Below are positions 1-9,394 of a stretch of DNA of 9,394 nucleotides, piece by piece. The stretch spans positions 1 to 9,394 of the forward strand of contig JAFYGL010000309.1 of the NCBI GenBank assembly GCA_017543165.1, written 5' to 3'. The first letter of the stretch is position 1. Every line of letters starts with the position of its first letter. Below the pieces are notes generated by a model. The model did no database searches and was not told the origin of the DNA. It saw only the letters and a list, made by a program, of their open reading frames with translations. Source of the stretch: Victivallales bacterium (GTDB lineage: Bacteria; Verrucomicrobiota; Lentisphaeria; Oligosphaerales; Oligosphaeraceae). The translations under genes were made by a program, and so were the position numbers.

Positions 1-3066
<3,066 letters not shown>

Positions 3067-3164
3067 ACGCAATTTATAGAAGATATGTGGAATTGCAACA
3101 GGTCAGGCTTAATATTTCCGCCATGTTTTAGAGAAGTACCGTTGTTTTCAATTTTACCACAAGG

Positions 3165-3182
3165 CTATGTTCAAGAACATAG
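3165..3182. promoter_or_regulatory. 18-bp palindrome, candidate regulator operator
   Basis: CTATGTTC at 3165-3172 and GAACATAG at 3175-3182 are perfect inverted repeats around a central AA. Length and symmetry suit a dimeric helix-turn-helix protein. The palindrome lies 32 bases upstream of the -35 of the regulator promoter. Its TTC-N2-GAA core is shared with the palindrome at 3224-3235. The owner of the site is inferred to be the adjacent GntR-type regulator. Confidence 0.45.
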
Positions 3183-3214
3183 AGTATGGTTTTTTCTGTA
3201 AGAATAAGAGAAAT

Positions 3215-3242
3215 TTGACATACCATTCTAGAATGCTAAATT
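3215..3242 (+). promoter_or_regulatory. Predicted sigma-70-type promoter of the GntR-type regulator
   Basis: A consensus -35 TTGACA (3215-3220) is followed after 16 bases by TAAATT (3237-3242, four of six consensus bases) with a TGC extended -10 element at 3234-3236. Transcription would start near 3249, about 36 bases before the start codon at 3285. A perfect palindrome fills most of the -35/-10 spacer. Confidence 0.6.
3224..3235. promoter_or_regulatory. 12-bp palindrome between -35 and -10, candidate autorepression operator
   Basis: CATTCTAGAATG is a perfect 12-base palindrome placed between the TTGACA and the TAAATT of the regulator promoter, overlapping its TG extension. A repressor bound here would block RNA polymerase. 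The TTC-TA-GAA core resembles the TTC-AA-GAA core at 3171-3178, consistent with one protein binding both. Negative autoregulation by the downstream gene product is the simplest reading. Confidence 0.45.
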
Positions 3243-3273
3243 ATAGGCGTTGAAAGAAGAGCAGTGCCAGGCA

Positions 3274-3277
3274 GGAG
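3274..3277 (+). promoter_or_regulatory. Ribosome binding site fixing the regulator start at 3285
   Basis: GGAG is followed by 7 bases and then the ATG at 3285. An in-frame GTG at 3264 lies upstream of this site and has no comparable site of its own. A second ATG at 3291 is 13 bases away from the GGAG, so 3285 is preferred. Confidence 0.75.
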
Positions 3278-3284
3278 ACAGTCA

Positions 3285-4325
3285 ATGCCGATGAAAGGAA
3301 AGAGTTTAGTCATTGCACAGGAATTTCGCAGGAAGATATTGCATGGTGAGATGAAGCCAGGTGACAAGTTCGATGCTGTGCCTGTGTTGGCCTCTCGTTT
3401 CAATACGACCTTGGCGACGATAAGCAAGGTGTTTGACATATTATCTACAGAGGGGCTTGTGAACCGCATCAATGGGAGCGGCGTATTTGTAAACCAGCCT
3501 GTTACTAAACGGTTTGCGGTGGTATTCGATTCGCAGGCGGAGAATGGCGCATTTGCACAGAAGTCAATGTTTATGTCGGCATTCATAAAGGAATGTCGTA
3601 AGTCAGAGATTGGATACACTGTGTTTGACTTTGTCGATAGCGAGGCGGACTGCGAGAGAGTGCAGCATGCATTAAACGCCAGTGTCTTTGATGGAATAAT
3701 CATAAGCAGCCGAGTTTTTGCATTGAACTACAATAAGTACTTGAAGAACATTCCCATTTCTGCCATTGGATTGTACGATTACCAGGGAATGGAGAACACT
3801 ATTTCATTTTCGTTTGATTGGGTAAATGACGCTGTGAAGCGCCTGAAAGCACAGGGCTGCCGTCGCATAGCGATGTTCTCGCTCATTAACAATGATGCTG
3901 TATGGCGTAAGAAGGGTGGGCAGACCTTTGGTGGGGTATTTGCCAGTGCGTGCAAGGCCAGGCGCATCAAAGGCCAGGAATACTGCCTGCCGCATTCGCC
4001 GCGCGAGGCGTTCAAGGTGTGCAGTGAATTTCTGGACAATGCAAATTCCGATGAGCAAATTGGCATATTGGTGACGGATTCCATCCTTACCTACGGCGTA
4101 TTGTCGGCAGTTTTGATGCGCGGGCTGATGCCTGGCGTGAATTTGCCGTTCATCACGCACGCCAACGCCAGCGAGGCATTGTGTGAATTTCCTGTTAAAC
4201 TTGAGATGTTCAAGGCTGACATAACGCAGTTGGCGCGAGGTGTTTTGGACTTTTTCCTCAGCGCAAAGCGTAAATCCACAAAAGGGCGGGACATATTGCT
4301 GGAACTAAGCCATAGAGATGGGTGA
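3285..4325 (+). CDS. GntR-family transcriptional regulator with LacI-like sugar-sensing domain
   Basis: A 346-residue predicted sugar-responsive DNA-binding protein of the GntR/LacI hybrid kind (the architecture of AraR of Bacillus subtilis). Residues about 7-70 form the GntR winged helix. The pattern GEMKPGDKF, then LASRFNTTLATISKVFDIL, then STEGLVNRINGSGVFV follows the family consensus, except that the usual 'LPSxRxLA' is FDAVPVLA. From about residue 77 onward the protein resembles the periplasmic-binding-protein fold of LacI regulators: a FAVVFDS first strand, FDGIIISSR, a helix followed by GCRRIAMFS, and GILVTDSILTYGVLSAVLMRGL. No membrane segment is seen. It is divergent from lacZ and 105 bases upstream of the pseudopilin gene. 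It probably senses a galactose-, uronate- or arabinose-type ligand, but the ligand cannot be read from the sequence. It likely regulates lacZ, itself and the downstream operon through the palindromes in 2974-3284. Confidence 0.9.
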   Translation: MPMKGKSLVIAQEFRRKILHGEMKPGDKFDAVPVLASRFNTTLATISKVFDILSTEGLVNRINGSGVFVNQPVTKRFAVVFDSQAENGAFAQKSMFMSAFIKECRKSEIGYTVFDFVDSEADCERVQHALNASVFDGIIISSRVFALNYNKYLKNIPISAIGLYDYQGMENTISFSFDWVNDAVKRLKAQGCRRIAMFSLINNDAVWRKKGGQTFGGVFASACKARRIKGQEYCLPHSPREAFKVCSEFLDNANSDEQIGILVTDSILTYGVLSAVLMRGLMPGVNLPFITHANASEALCEFPVKLEMFKADITQLARGVLDFFLSAKRKSTKGRDILLELSHRDG

Positions 4326-4430
4326 AGGCACTTTACTCCGCAATTTCATAGCAACGGCAAAATTATTAGGGTATTATCGTTAGTTTCTAAAATACAACCC
4401 AAAAAAGGAGCAATCAAATAAGGAGCCATT
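4326..4430 (+). promoter_or_regulatory. Spacer before the pseudopilin gene; weak -10 and doubled AGGAG
   Basis: This 105-base A+T-rich spacer shows no strong hairpin followed by a T-run, so read-through from the regulator gene is possible. TATTAT at 4372-4377 could be a -10, but its -35 (TAGCAA at 4349-4354) is poor. The 7-mer AAGGAGC occurs twice, at 4405-4411 and 4420-4426. The second copy supplies the ribosome binding site, with AGGAG at 4421-4425 five bases before the ATG. Confidence 0.4.
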
Positions 4431-5201
4431 ATGAAAAAAAACAGCACAAGCAGGTTTTGTTTTACCTTAATCGAACTATTGGTTGTGATAGCAATAATCG
4501 CCATACTTGCGGCCATGCTGCTGCCGGCATTGAGCAAGGCACGTAGCAAGGCCCGAGCAATTTCCTGCACGAGTTCTCTGAAGCAGATAGCGACGGCCAC
4601 AATGATTTACACAGATTCCAATGCAGGGCAATGCATGCCCACGTCCGCGACAAAATTTTATGGCACCATCACGGCCTACTGGCCCGCATTCCTCATAGTG
4701 GACGGGACTGTGCCAAGCAATATGTTCAACTGCACTGGATTTGGCAACAACGGATATGAAATGCCCAGTATCAGTGCAAATGACCTAATGGGCACGGGCG
4801 CCACTCAGGACAAGCACAACATACTGGCCAATGTGTCATACGGGCTTAGCCGCTGGGTTGATGCGGGGCACGAGGACGCGTACCATCACGGAGTGCTCGG
4901 CAGGATTGACCATGTGGCCAGCCCAGGCATCACGGCTCTCGTGGCGGACACATTCTGTGGCGCACTGCGCACACGCGGCTACTACTCGCTGTTTTCAGGG
5001 GCTGGCACTACCTACAATGGCTTTATGTCCGCTCGGCACGATGGTGCTATCAATGTCAGTTTCTGCGATGGTCATGTGTTAAGTGTCAAGACTGGAGTTG
5101 GCATAGATCCAACAATTTACACCAGCGATAACAATGCCTGGCGTTATTTCAAGGCGGCAGGCTTCAAACTGGACATGGATCACGATGTTGAAAAAGAATA
5201 A
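4431..5201 (+). CDS. Pseudopilin-like protein with prepilin N-terminus and H-X9-DG motif
   Basis: A 256-residue protein of the 'prepilin-type cleavage/methylation plus H-X9-DG' kind that is abundant in PVC bacteria. A short basic leader (residues 1-10) precedes [16 protein letters not shown] (from Phe11), the hydrophobic helix of type IV pilins and type II secretion pseudopilins, with the conserved Glu15 at +5 of the mature protein. The amphipathic continuation ([14 protein letters not shown], then SSLKQI) is typical. Near the C-terminus, His203 is followed by nine residues and Asp213-Gly214 ([16 protein letters not shown]), an exact match to the motif. The residue before Phe11 is Cys10, not the usual Gly. 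The protein is expected to sit in the inner membrane by its N-terminal helix with the globular part outside the cytoplasm. The start is supported by AGGAG five bases upstream. The gene ends 13 bases before the large exported protein gene, so the two are probably co-translated. Its precise role is unknown; a link to export or surface display of the neighbouring protein is inference. Confidence 0.88.
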   Translation: MKKNSTSRFCFTLIELLVVIAIIAILAAMLLPALSKARSKARAISCTSSLKQIATATMIYTDSNAGQCMPTSATKFYGTITAYWPAFLIVDGTVPSNMFNCTGFGNNGYEMPSISANDLMGTGATQDKHNILANVSYGLSRWVDAGHEDAYHHGVLGRIDHVASPGITALVADTFCGALRTRGYYSLFSGAGTTYNGFMSARHDGAINVSFCDGHVLSVKTGVGIDPTIYTSDNNAWRYFKAAGFKLDMDHDVEKE

Positions 5202-5205
5202 GGAG
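5201..5205 (+). promoter_or_regulatory. Ribosome binding site overlapping the pseudopilin stop codon
   Basis: AGGAG begins on the last base of the pseudopilin TAA (5199-5201) and sits 9 bases before the ATG at 5215. This picks 5215 over an in-frame ATG at 5134 inside the pseudopilin gene, and suggests translational coupling. Confidence 0.75.
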
Positions 5206-5214
5206 ACAGTCCAA

Positions 5215-8200
5215 ATGAGCAAAGACACCATCATCAGGAGCATTGTCTGCATTATTCTGGCTGTATTCGCCGCGTTTCAAGTTTGGGCCGATAGTCCCAC
5301 CCCGACATTGGATGTTGACTTCTGTGAGGCGCTCCATGTCAAATTGGGTTCAAGTGAATATAAAATCAACGGCGACGGCATAGAGCAACTCAAAGATGGG
5401 AGCAAGGCTTTGCTCTATGGGCGGAAGAATGCGTTTACGGTGCCGTTGCAAGGTCTGATTGGCGCGGAAGGCACCATTGTCTGGAAGTTTGCATACAAGG
5501 AATTCACTACCTTCAAGAACACACCTCGCCGCCCAATGCTCACCCTTGGCACATCGGGGCGCTTCAAGGCGAGTTTTTCAACAGCGGTGAATGTGCGTCC
5601 TCCCACATTGCAATATTCCTTTAGTGACGGGAAGAACGCATTTTACCACATAGAGAACAAACTGGAATTCGGGCATATCTATACGGCGGCGATGACATTT
5701 GACGGCACAAAGGTACGTTGTTACCTTGATGGGGTGCTTGTCAAGGAGAATCCCCAGCCTGTCGCAATAGACCCCGCCTCCTGGCGCAATATTTTCGTAG
5801 GGCCGTTCAATGATGGCTGGACAAATTTCAAAGGCTGGGATGGTGACACGTATGCCTGCGGGCTGAAACTCTTCAACCGCGCATTGACACCAAGCGAAGT
5901 GGCGGTTATTTGTGGATTGAAGGCAAAGGAAATCTCTGAACGCATTCCTCAAATACTGACAGTGCCCTGCTCGGCGCAGAAACTTGACATAAAATGCGAC
6001 GGTGAAATCGGTGAAAAGGCCTGGCTCAACGCGGCTGGCACAATTGGCTCCATTGACAGCGATTCGCCAAAGGACAGTTGGAGGATGCCGCCGAATTCAC
6101 TGAAACTGACTAGCGACAAGGAGAATTTATATCTGGCGTTCACGGCAATATTCCCTGCCAACACCAACATCAAGTACGGCCCCACCGCGCAGGAAGGGGA
6201 AAAAGAAGTCTGGGGCAGCGAATCATTCGAGGTCTATTTTGTCAATGGAAAGGACAACTACCGCTTTGCCGCCAGCGCGGGCGGCGGGCGCACAGAGAGC
6301 AAGAACCGCGACAGTGAATACAACGCACCCTGGCAGTATGCTGGCACACTGAAAATGCGCATTGACGACACTGTGCTATGGCAGGGCGAAATTGCAATAC
6401 CATGGGGCAGCATCGGATGCAATGACGAGGCTTCAAGGGCGCATTTGACATTCAATTTCTGCCACACCTGGCTTCTTGGGGACAGGCGCATTCTGTCCAC
6501 CTTGGCGCGTCCTGGACAGGGTTATGACGATTTTGGGCATTACACGAGGCTTCAGTTGAGCGAAAACGCGTCTGTGTTCAGTGTCATATCGCAGAATGAC
6601 CCGACATACGGCACTTTTCAGCAAAAGGCGACTTTTTTCAATAACGGCGAGAGCGAAGCAATTTATTCTATTGCGCTGGACAACTCGAAGGGGCTGATTG
6701 CGCCAGAGACAATTTTCCAAACCAAAGTCCCGCCTAAAAGCAGGCGCGACATAGATGTGAATGCTGTATTGAGCAACGAGAATGCAGATTATCTGGTTTT
6801 CAAGGCAGGGGACGCAGGTGGCGAGCGGATTTTCCAGCAGCAATGCATACCAGTTCGCATCTCGCCTGACTACCTGACCGTGATTCCCCTGTTTGGGCAG
6901 GGCAAGATAAAAGTGTTGTACAAAAAAGCGCAGGCGCAGGCTGCCAAAGGCGCATCATTCCAGGGCATAGTCGCATTGCGTGACCAGAGTGGAAAGACTC
7001 TGCAAAGCAAGCCTGCCACGGAGTGTTGCGAATTTGCTTTTCCTAGGGATTCGCAAGTGGGCTTCTACAAAGTTGAATTGTGCAATGCCACGGGCAAAGA
7101 GACGCTTACAGGCAGCACATTCCATTTTCCTGGATTCGGTGCGTGGAGCAGACCTTTTGACGACAATCGGATTGTGCCTCCATTCACGCCCATTGTTGCA
7201 AAGGGAACTGCCAATGCGATGTCAGTTTCTGTCTGGGGGCGTGAGTATCAACTTTCTTCAGGGGAGATGTTTTTGCGGAACATAGTTTCGCAGAAGGAAA
7301 AACTGCTTTGCTGTGCGCCGGAACTGTGCGTGAATGGGCGCAATGTCGCCAATTCAGCCAGGAGCGCATGGGGAACGTCTGTTCCGCACAGATTTGAATA
7401 CAATTCGCATTTGGAGACGCCGCAATGCCAGGCTGACAGCAGTTCCTGGATTGAGTACGATGGCGTATCATACAATACAGTCTCCTTTGTATCGAAGCAG
7501 CGGCTTGATTCAGTGGAACTGGTGTTCACTTTGCCGGATGACATAGCAAAGTATCTGCACGCGGCAGCAGTGCCATGGGGAACAAAAATCACTGATACCG
7601 TCAATCCAGGTTTGCGTACATTCCGCTTCTATCCAGTTGTAATGCTTGCAAATGAGGAAAGGGGATTCTGCTTCTTTGCTGAAAGCCGCAACGACTGGCC
7701 CGAAAAGGCAAGCAACAACATGGCGCTTGAAAAACGTAACGGCAAAGTGACATTGACGGTGAAACTGGCGGGCAAGATGGAGCCAGGGCAGAAATTCACA
7801 TTTTGCTTCGGCCTGCTTGGCACGCCAGTCAAGCCACTTCCAAAGAACTATCCTCTTAACACAATGGGTGGCTATCCTGAATTGAACAGGCCTGACAGGA
7901 CGCCGACGACATACGCCTCATTCGCTTATTGGCCTTCGTTCCAGACGCATGGGGACTGCATGGCCAACCTGCCACCAGAAAACAATCCTTTGCTGGCGCA
8001 CTACCGCAAGGAGGCTGAACGTTTCAGCAAACTGAACTGCAAGGTGTTCCCATACGCAATGGCAATGGCTCTGCCTGACGAATATCCGGAGGTGGCGGAT
8101 TTCCTTAAGGAATGGGCTTTCAGTTCGGAGTCGCCATATCCCTACGAGAAGAACGGGCAGAAATATGGTGTATGGCGCCTATGTCCAACCACGCAGGCAC

Positions 8201-9171
8201 TTGATTTCTTCGTCTGGAATGCCAGGCAACTTTTCCAAAATGTCAAGTTGGACGGCATTTACTTTGACTACGGCAGTGTCCACGAATGCAACAACAACGA
8301 GCACGGCTGCCATGACCTAACTCCTATCCTGGCATTCCGTGAGTTCCTGCGCAGGATTGCAATTGTCATGCTTGATGCAGGAGTAAAGGACTATCATATT
8401 GTACTGCACAATACCGATGTTGTGCAGATGCCGGCATTCACATTCGCAACGCACCTTTTCAATGGGGAGGACATCAGGCAGAGCAGCAGTTCAATTCTGC
8501 ACAATGGCAAGGACATACTTGACACATATCCGCTATCGCGTTTCGCGGTGGAATTGAATAGCCTCAATCTTGGCATTACCAACAGTTCCTACATGCCCTC
8601 GGATGTGCTTTCCCCAAAATATGGCGGCGGCAAGGAAGACCCGCAGTTGTACACATTGCGCATGGCTCGTGCAATGATGGCTGGCACCCTGGTGCACAAT
8701 TCAATTCCCGCAATGAATCGGATGCACCACGGCATATTCGACAAGGTCATACGCATCTACAGTGCATTTGACGTGCCCAATGCCGCATTTTATGGTTACT
8801 ACGACAAGCAGTGCCCCATAAAAGTGCTTGAAGGCGAAAATGTCTATGCCAGTTGCTACAAGCATGCCACAGACAATAAAATGCTGGCTGTTGTATCGCA
8901 TTTGGGCAACAAGCGCATTGACCAGACCGTGAAATTGCAGGTGCTTCCGTCAAGCGTTGGGCTGAAACCAATGACGGCTGCCGTGGAGAAGATGGAGGAG
9001 GCTGACCCCGAATATGAATTGCTGGAGCCATTGCGGGTAAAAGGCAAAGTGCCGCCATACCGCGTGCCGCTGAAATGGGCTCAAAGTGGCAACAAGGTCA
9101 TCAGTTTCAGTGATGGCATACTCACTTTGGAACTCAAGGCGCACAGTTTCGCAATCATAGAATTGAGGTGA
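5215..9171 (+). CDS. Exported multidomain glycoside-hydrolase-like protein (LamG-like, CBM9-like, GH barrel)
   Basis: A 1318-residue predicted secreted carbohydrate-active protein. Residues 1-25 form a Sec signal peptide: Lys3 and Arg8, a hydrophobic core IVCIILAVFAAF, and cleavage after VWA (Ala25). Residues about 30-245 look like a concanavalin/LamG beta-sandwich, with YTAAMTFDGTKVRCYLDGVLV and the typical ending LKLFNRALTPSEV. Residues about 255-447 resemble a family 9 carbohydrate-binding domain (DGEIGEKAW at 262, ENLYLAF, ESFEVYF, AIPWGSIG). Beta-rich sandwich regions follow. From about 885 (GGYPELNRPDRTPTTYASF) to about 1210 comes a TIM-barrel-like part with KLDGIYFDYG (Asp1013, Asp1018) and LFNGEDIRQ (Glu1085), plausible catalytic acids; then a C-terminal beta domain ends in SFAIIELR. 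The barrel recalls the uncharacterised glycoside-hydrolase-like DUF6067 group, from memory. Substrate and catalytic residues are inferred. The gene is followed after five bases by a GH28-like gene, which suggests a uronate- or galactose-containing glycan. Initiation at 5215 is chosen because it yields the signal peptide and has a well-spaced ribosome binding site. Confidence 0.82.
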   Translation: MSKDTIIRSIVCIILAVFAAFQVWADSPTPTLDVDFCEALHVKLGSSEYKINGDGIEQLKDGSKALLYGRKNAFTVPLQGLIGAEGTIVWKFAYKEFTTFKNTPRRPMLTLGTSGRFKASFSTAVNVRPPTLQYSFSDGKNAFYHIENKLEFGHIYTAAMTFDGTKVRCYLDGVLVKENPQPVAIDPASWRNIFVGPFNDGWTNFKGWDGDTYACGLKLFNRALTPSEVAVICGLKAKEISERIPQILTVPCSAQKLDIKCDGEIGEKAWLNAAGTIGSIDSDSPKDSWRMPPNSLKLTSDKENLYLAFTAIFPANTNIKYGPTAQEGEKEVWGSESFEVYFVNGKDNYRFAASAGGGRTESKNRDSEYNAPWQYAGTLKMRIDDTVLWQGEIAIPWGSIGCNDEASRAHLTFNFCHTWLLGDRRILSTLARPGQGYDDFGHYTRLQLSENASVFSVISQNDPTYGTFQQKATFFNNGESEAIYSIALDNSKGLIAPETIFQTKVPPKSRRDIDVNAVLSNENADYLVFKAGDAGGERIFQQQCIPVRISPDYLTVIPLFGQGKIKVLYKKAQAQAAKGASFQGIVALRDQSGKTLQSKPATECCEFAFPRDSQVGFYKVELCNATGKETLTGSTFHFPGFGAWSRPFDDNRIVPPFTPIVAKGTANAMSVSVWGREYQLSSGEMFLRNIVSQKEKLLCCAPELCVNGRNVANSARSAWGTSVPHRFEYNSHLETPQCQADSSSWIEYDGVSYNTVSFVSKQRLDSVELVFTLPDDIAKYLHAAAVPWGTKITDTVNPGLRTFRFYPVVMLANEERGFCFFAESRNDWPEKASNNMALEKRNGKVTLTVKLAGKMEPGQKFTFCFGLLGTPVKPLPKNYPLNTMGGYPELNRPDRTPTTYASFAYWPSFQTHGDCMANLPPENNPLLAHYRKEAERFSKLNCKVFPYAMAMALPDEYPEVADFLKEWAFSSESPYPYEKNGQKYGVWRLCPTTQALDFFVWNARQLFQNVKLDGIYFDYGSVHECNNNEHGCHDLTPILAFREFLRRIAIVMLDAGVKDYHIVLHNTDVVQMPAFTFATHLFNGEDIRQSSSSILHNGKDILDTYPLSRFAVELNSLNLGITNSSYMPSDVLSPKYGGGKEDPQLYTLRMARAMMAGTLVHNSIPAMNRMHHGIFDKVIRIYSAFDVPNAAFYGYYDKQCPIKVLEGENVYASCYKHATDNKMLAVVSHLGNKRIDQTVKLQVLPSSVGLKPMTAAVEKMEEADPEYELLEPLRVKGKVPPYRVPLKWAQSGNKVISFSDGILTLELKAHSFAIIELR
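9165..9171 (+). promoter_or_regulatory. Ribosome binding site overlapping the stop of the exported protein gene
   Basis: GAGGTGA matches the anti-Shine-Dalgarno end of 16S rRNA and contains the TGA stop of the upstream gene (9169-9171). It lies directly before the ATG at 9177, an arrangement expected for translational coupling. Confidence 0.7.
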
Positions 9172-9176
9172 AAAAC

Positions 9177-9394
9177 ATGGTTTACGATGTGGTTTCATTT
9201 GGCGCAGTTGCCGATGGCAGTTTCAATAGCACTGCGGCATTTCAGGCGGCGATTGACGCCTGCGGCGATGCGGGAGGCGGCGTGGTAAATGTTCCTGCGG
9301 GAATATATGCAGTTGATATGATGACATTGCGTGACAATGTCGAATTGCACCTGGAGAATGGTAGCAGACTGCTCAGTCTGCTGGAACCGATTCC
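9177..9394 (+). CDS. GH28/pectate-lyase-like beta-helix protein, N-terminal part only
   Basis: The first 72 codons of a probable glycoside hydrolase family 28 (polygalacturonase-type) or related right-handed beta-helix protein. The start MVYDVVSFGAVADG, then NSTAAFQAAIDAC, GGGVVNVPAGIY and LRDNVELHLENGSRLL is the classic N-terminal signature of this fold (compare FGAxGDGxxDxTxAxQxAIDAC). The catalytic aspartates of GH28 lie far downstream and are outside the window, so activity cannot be confirmed. The protein begins directly with the beta-helix motif and has no signal peptide, so the predicted location is cytoplasmic. The start follows a GAGGTGA site and lies 5 bases after the stop of the exported glycoside-hydrolase-like gene, indicating the same transcript. 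If it is a GH28, the locus probably targets pectic or other galacturonate-containing glycans. Confidence 0.88.
   Translation, partial: MVYDVVSFGAVADGSFNSTAAFQAAIDACGDAGGGVVNVPAGIYAVDMMTLRDNVELHLENGSRLLSLLEPI

Noticed and set aside
3072..3098. TTGCAA and TATAAA on the minus strand as an alternative lacZ promoter
   Set aside because: The spacing is only 14 bases, too short for a normal sigma-70 promoter, and the TATAAT at 3059-3054 is a better -10.
3264..3284. Upstream GTG start for the regulator
   Set aside because: The GGAG at 3274-3277 lies downstream of this GTG and is correctly spaced for the ATG at 3285; the GntR domain does not need the extra seven residues.
3236..3703. Minus-strand open frame of 155 codons overlapping the regulator gene
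   Set aside because: It is the complement of the well-supported GntR winged-helix coding sequence and has no recognisable features.
4370..4400. GGGTATT and AATACAACCC as a possible terminator after the regulator gene
   Set aside because: Pairing needs a bulge, the stem is weak and mostly A-U, and no T-run follows; not reported as a terminator.
5134..5214. Upstream in-frame ATG for the large exported protein
   Set aside because: It would overlap the pseudopilin gene and place 27 non-hydrophobic residues before a good signal peptide; the ATG at 5215 has its own ribosome binding site.

Overview
The window looks like a carbohydrate-degradation locus from a bacterium of the PVC superphylum, most likely Lentisphaerota (Victivallales-type). 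This is an inference from gene content, not from a marker gene. The supporting features are a pseudopilin-like protein with the 'FTLIELL' N-terminus and a C-terminal H-X9-DG motif placed directly in front of a large exported carbohydrate-active protein, a GntR/LacI-hybrid regulator, and a LacZ of the 'HWENPE' type. Base composition looks roughly balanced throughout. No RNA genes, insertion sequences, CRISPR arrays or phage genes were seen.

Layout. Positions 1-2973 (minus strand) hold a nearly complete cytoplasmic family GH2 beta-galactosidase whose C-terminus lies beyond the left edge. Positions 2974-3284 are a 311-base divergent regulatory region with several perfect inverted repeats. One of them brackets a perfect TATAAT for the beta-galactosidase gene, and another lies between the -35 and -10 of the regulator promoter. 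On the plus strand follow a GntR-type regulator with a LacI-like sugar-sensing domain (3285-4325), a pseudopilin-like protein (4431-5201), a 1318-residue exported multidomain protein with LamG-like, CBM9-like and glycoside-hydrolase-like parts (5215-9171), and the first 72 codons of a GH28/pectate-lyase-like beta-helix protein (9177 to the right edge).

How the genes may work together. The last three plus-strand genes are tightly packed, with gaps of 13 and 5 bases and ribosome binding sites that overlap the preceding stop codons, so they are probably one transcript. The regulator is 105 bases upstream on the same strand with no clear terminator between, so it may be part of the same unit. A reasonable model is that the exported protein binds and attacks a galactose- or uronate-containing glycan outside the cytoplasm, the GH28-like enzyme cuts galacturonan-type links, and the cytoplasmic LacZ releases galactose from imported fragments. 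The regulator would sense a released sugar and act on the divergent promoters. Substrate and order of action are inferred. No transporter gene lies inside the window.

The most interesting points are the pseudopilin/exported-enzyme pairing, the pseudopilin's cysteine where the prepilin cleavage site normally has glycine, the poorly characterised glycoside-hydrolase-like barrel of the large exported protein, and the architecture of the divergent promoter region.
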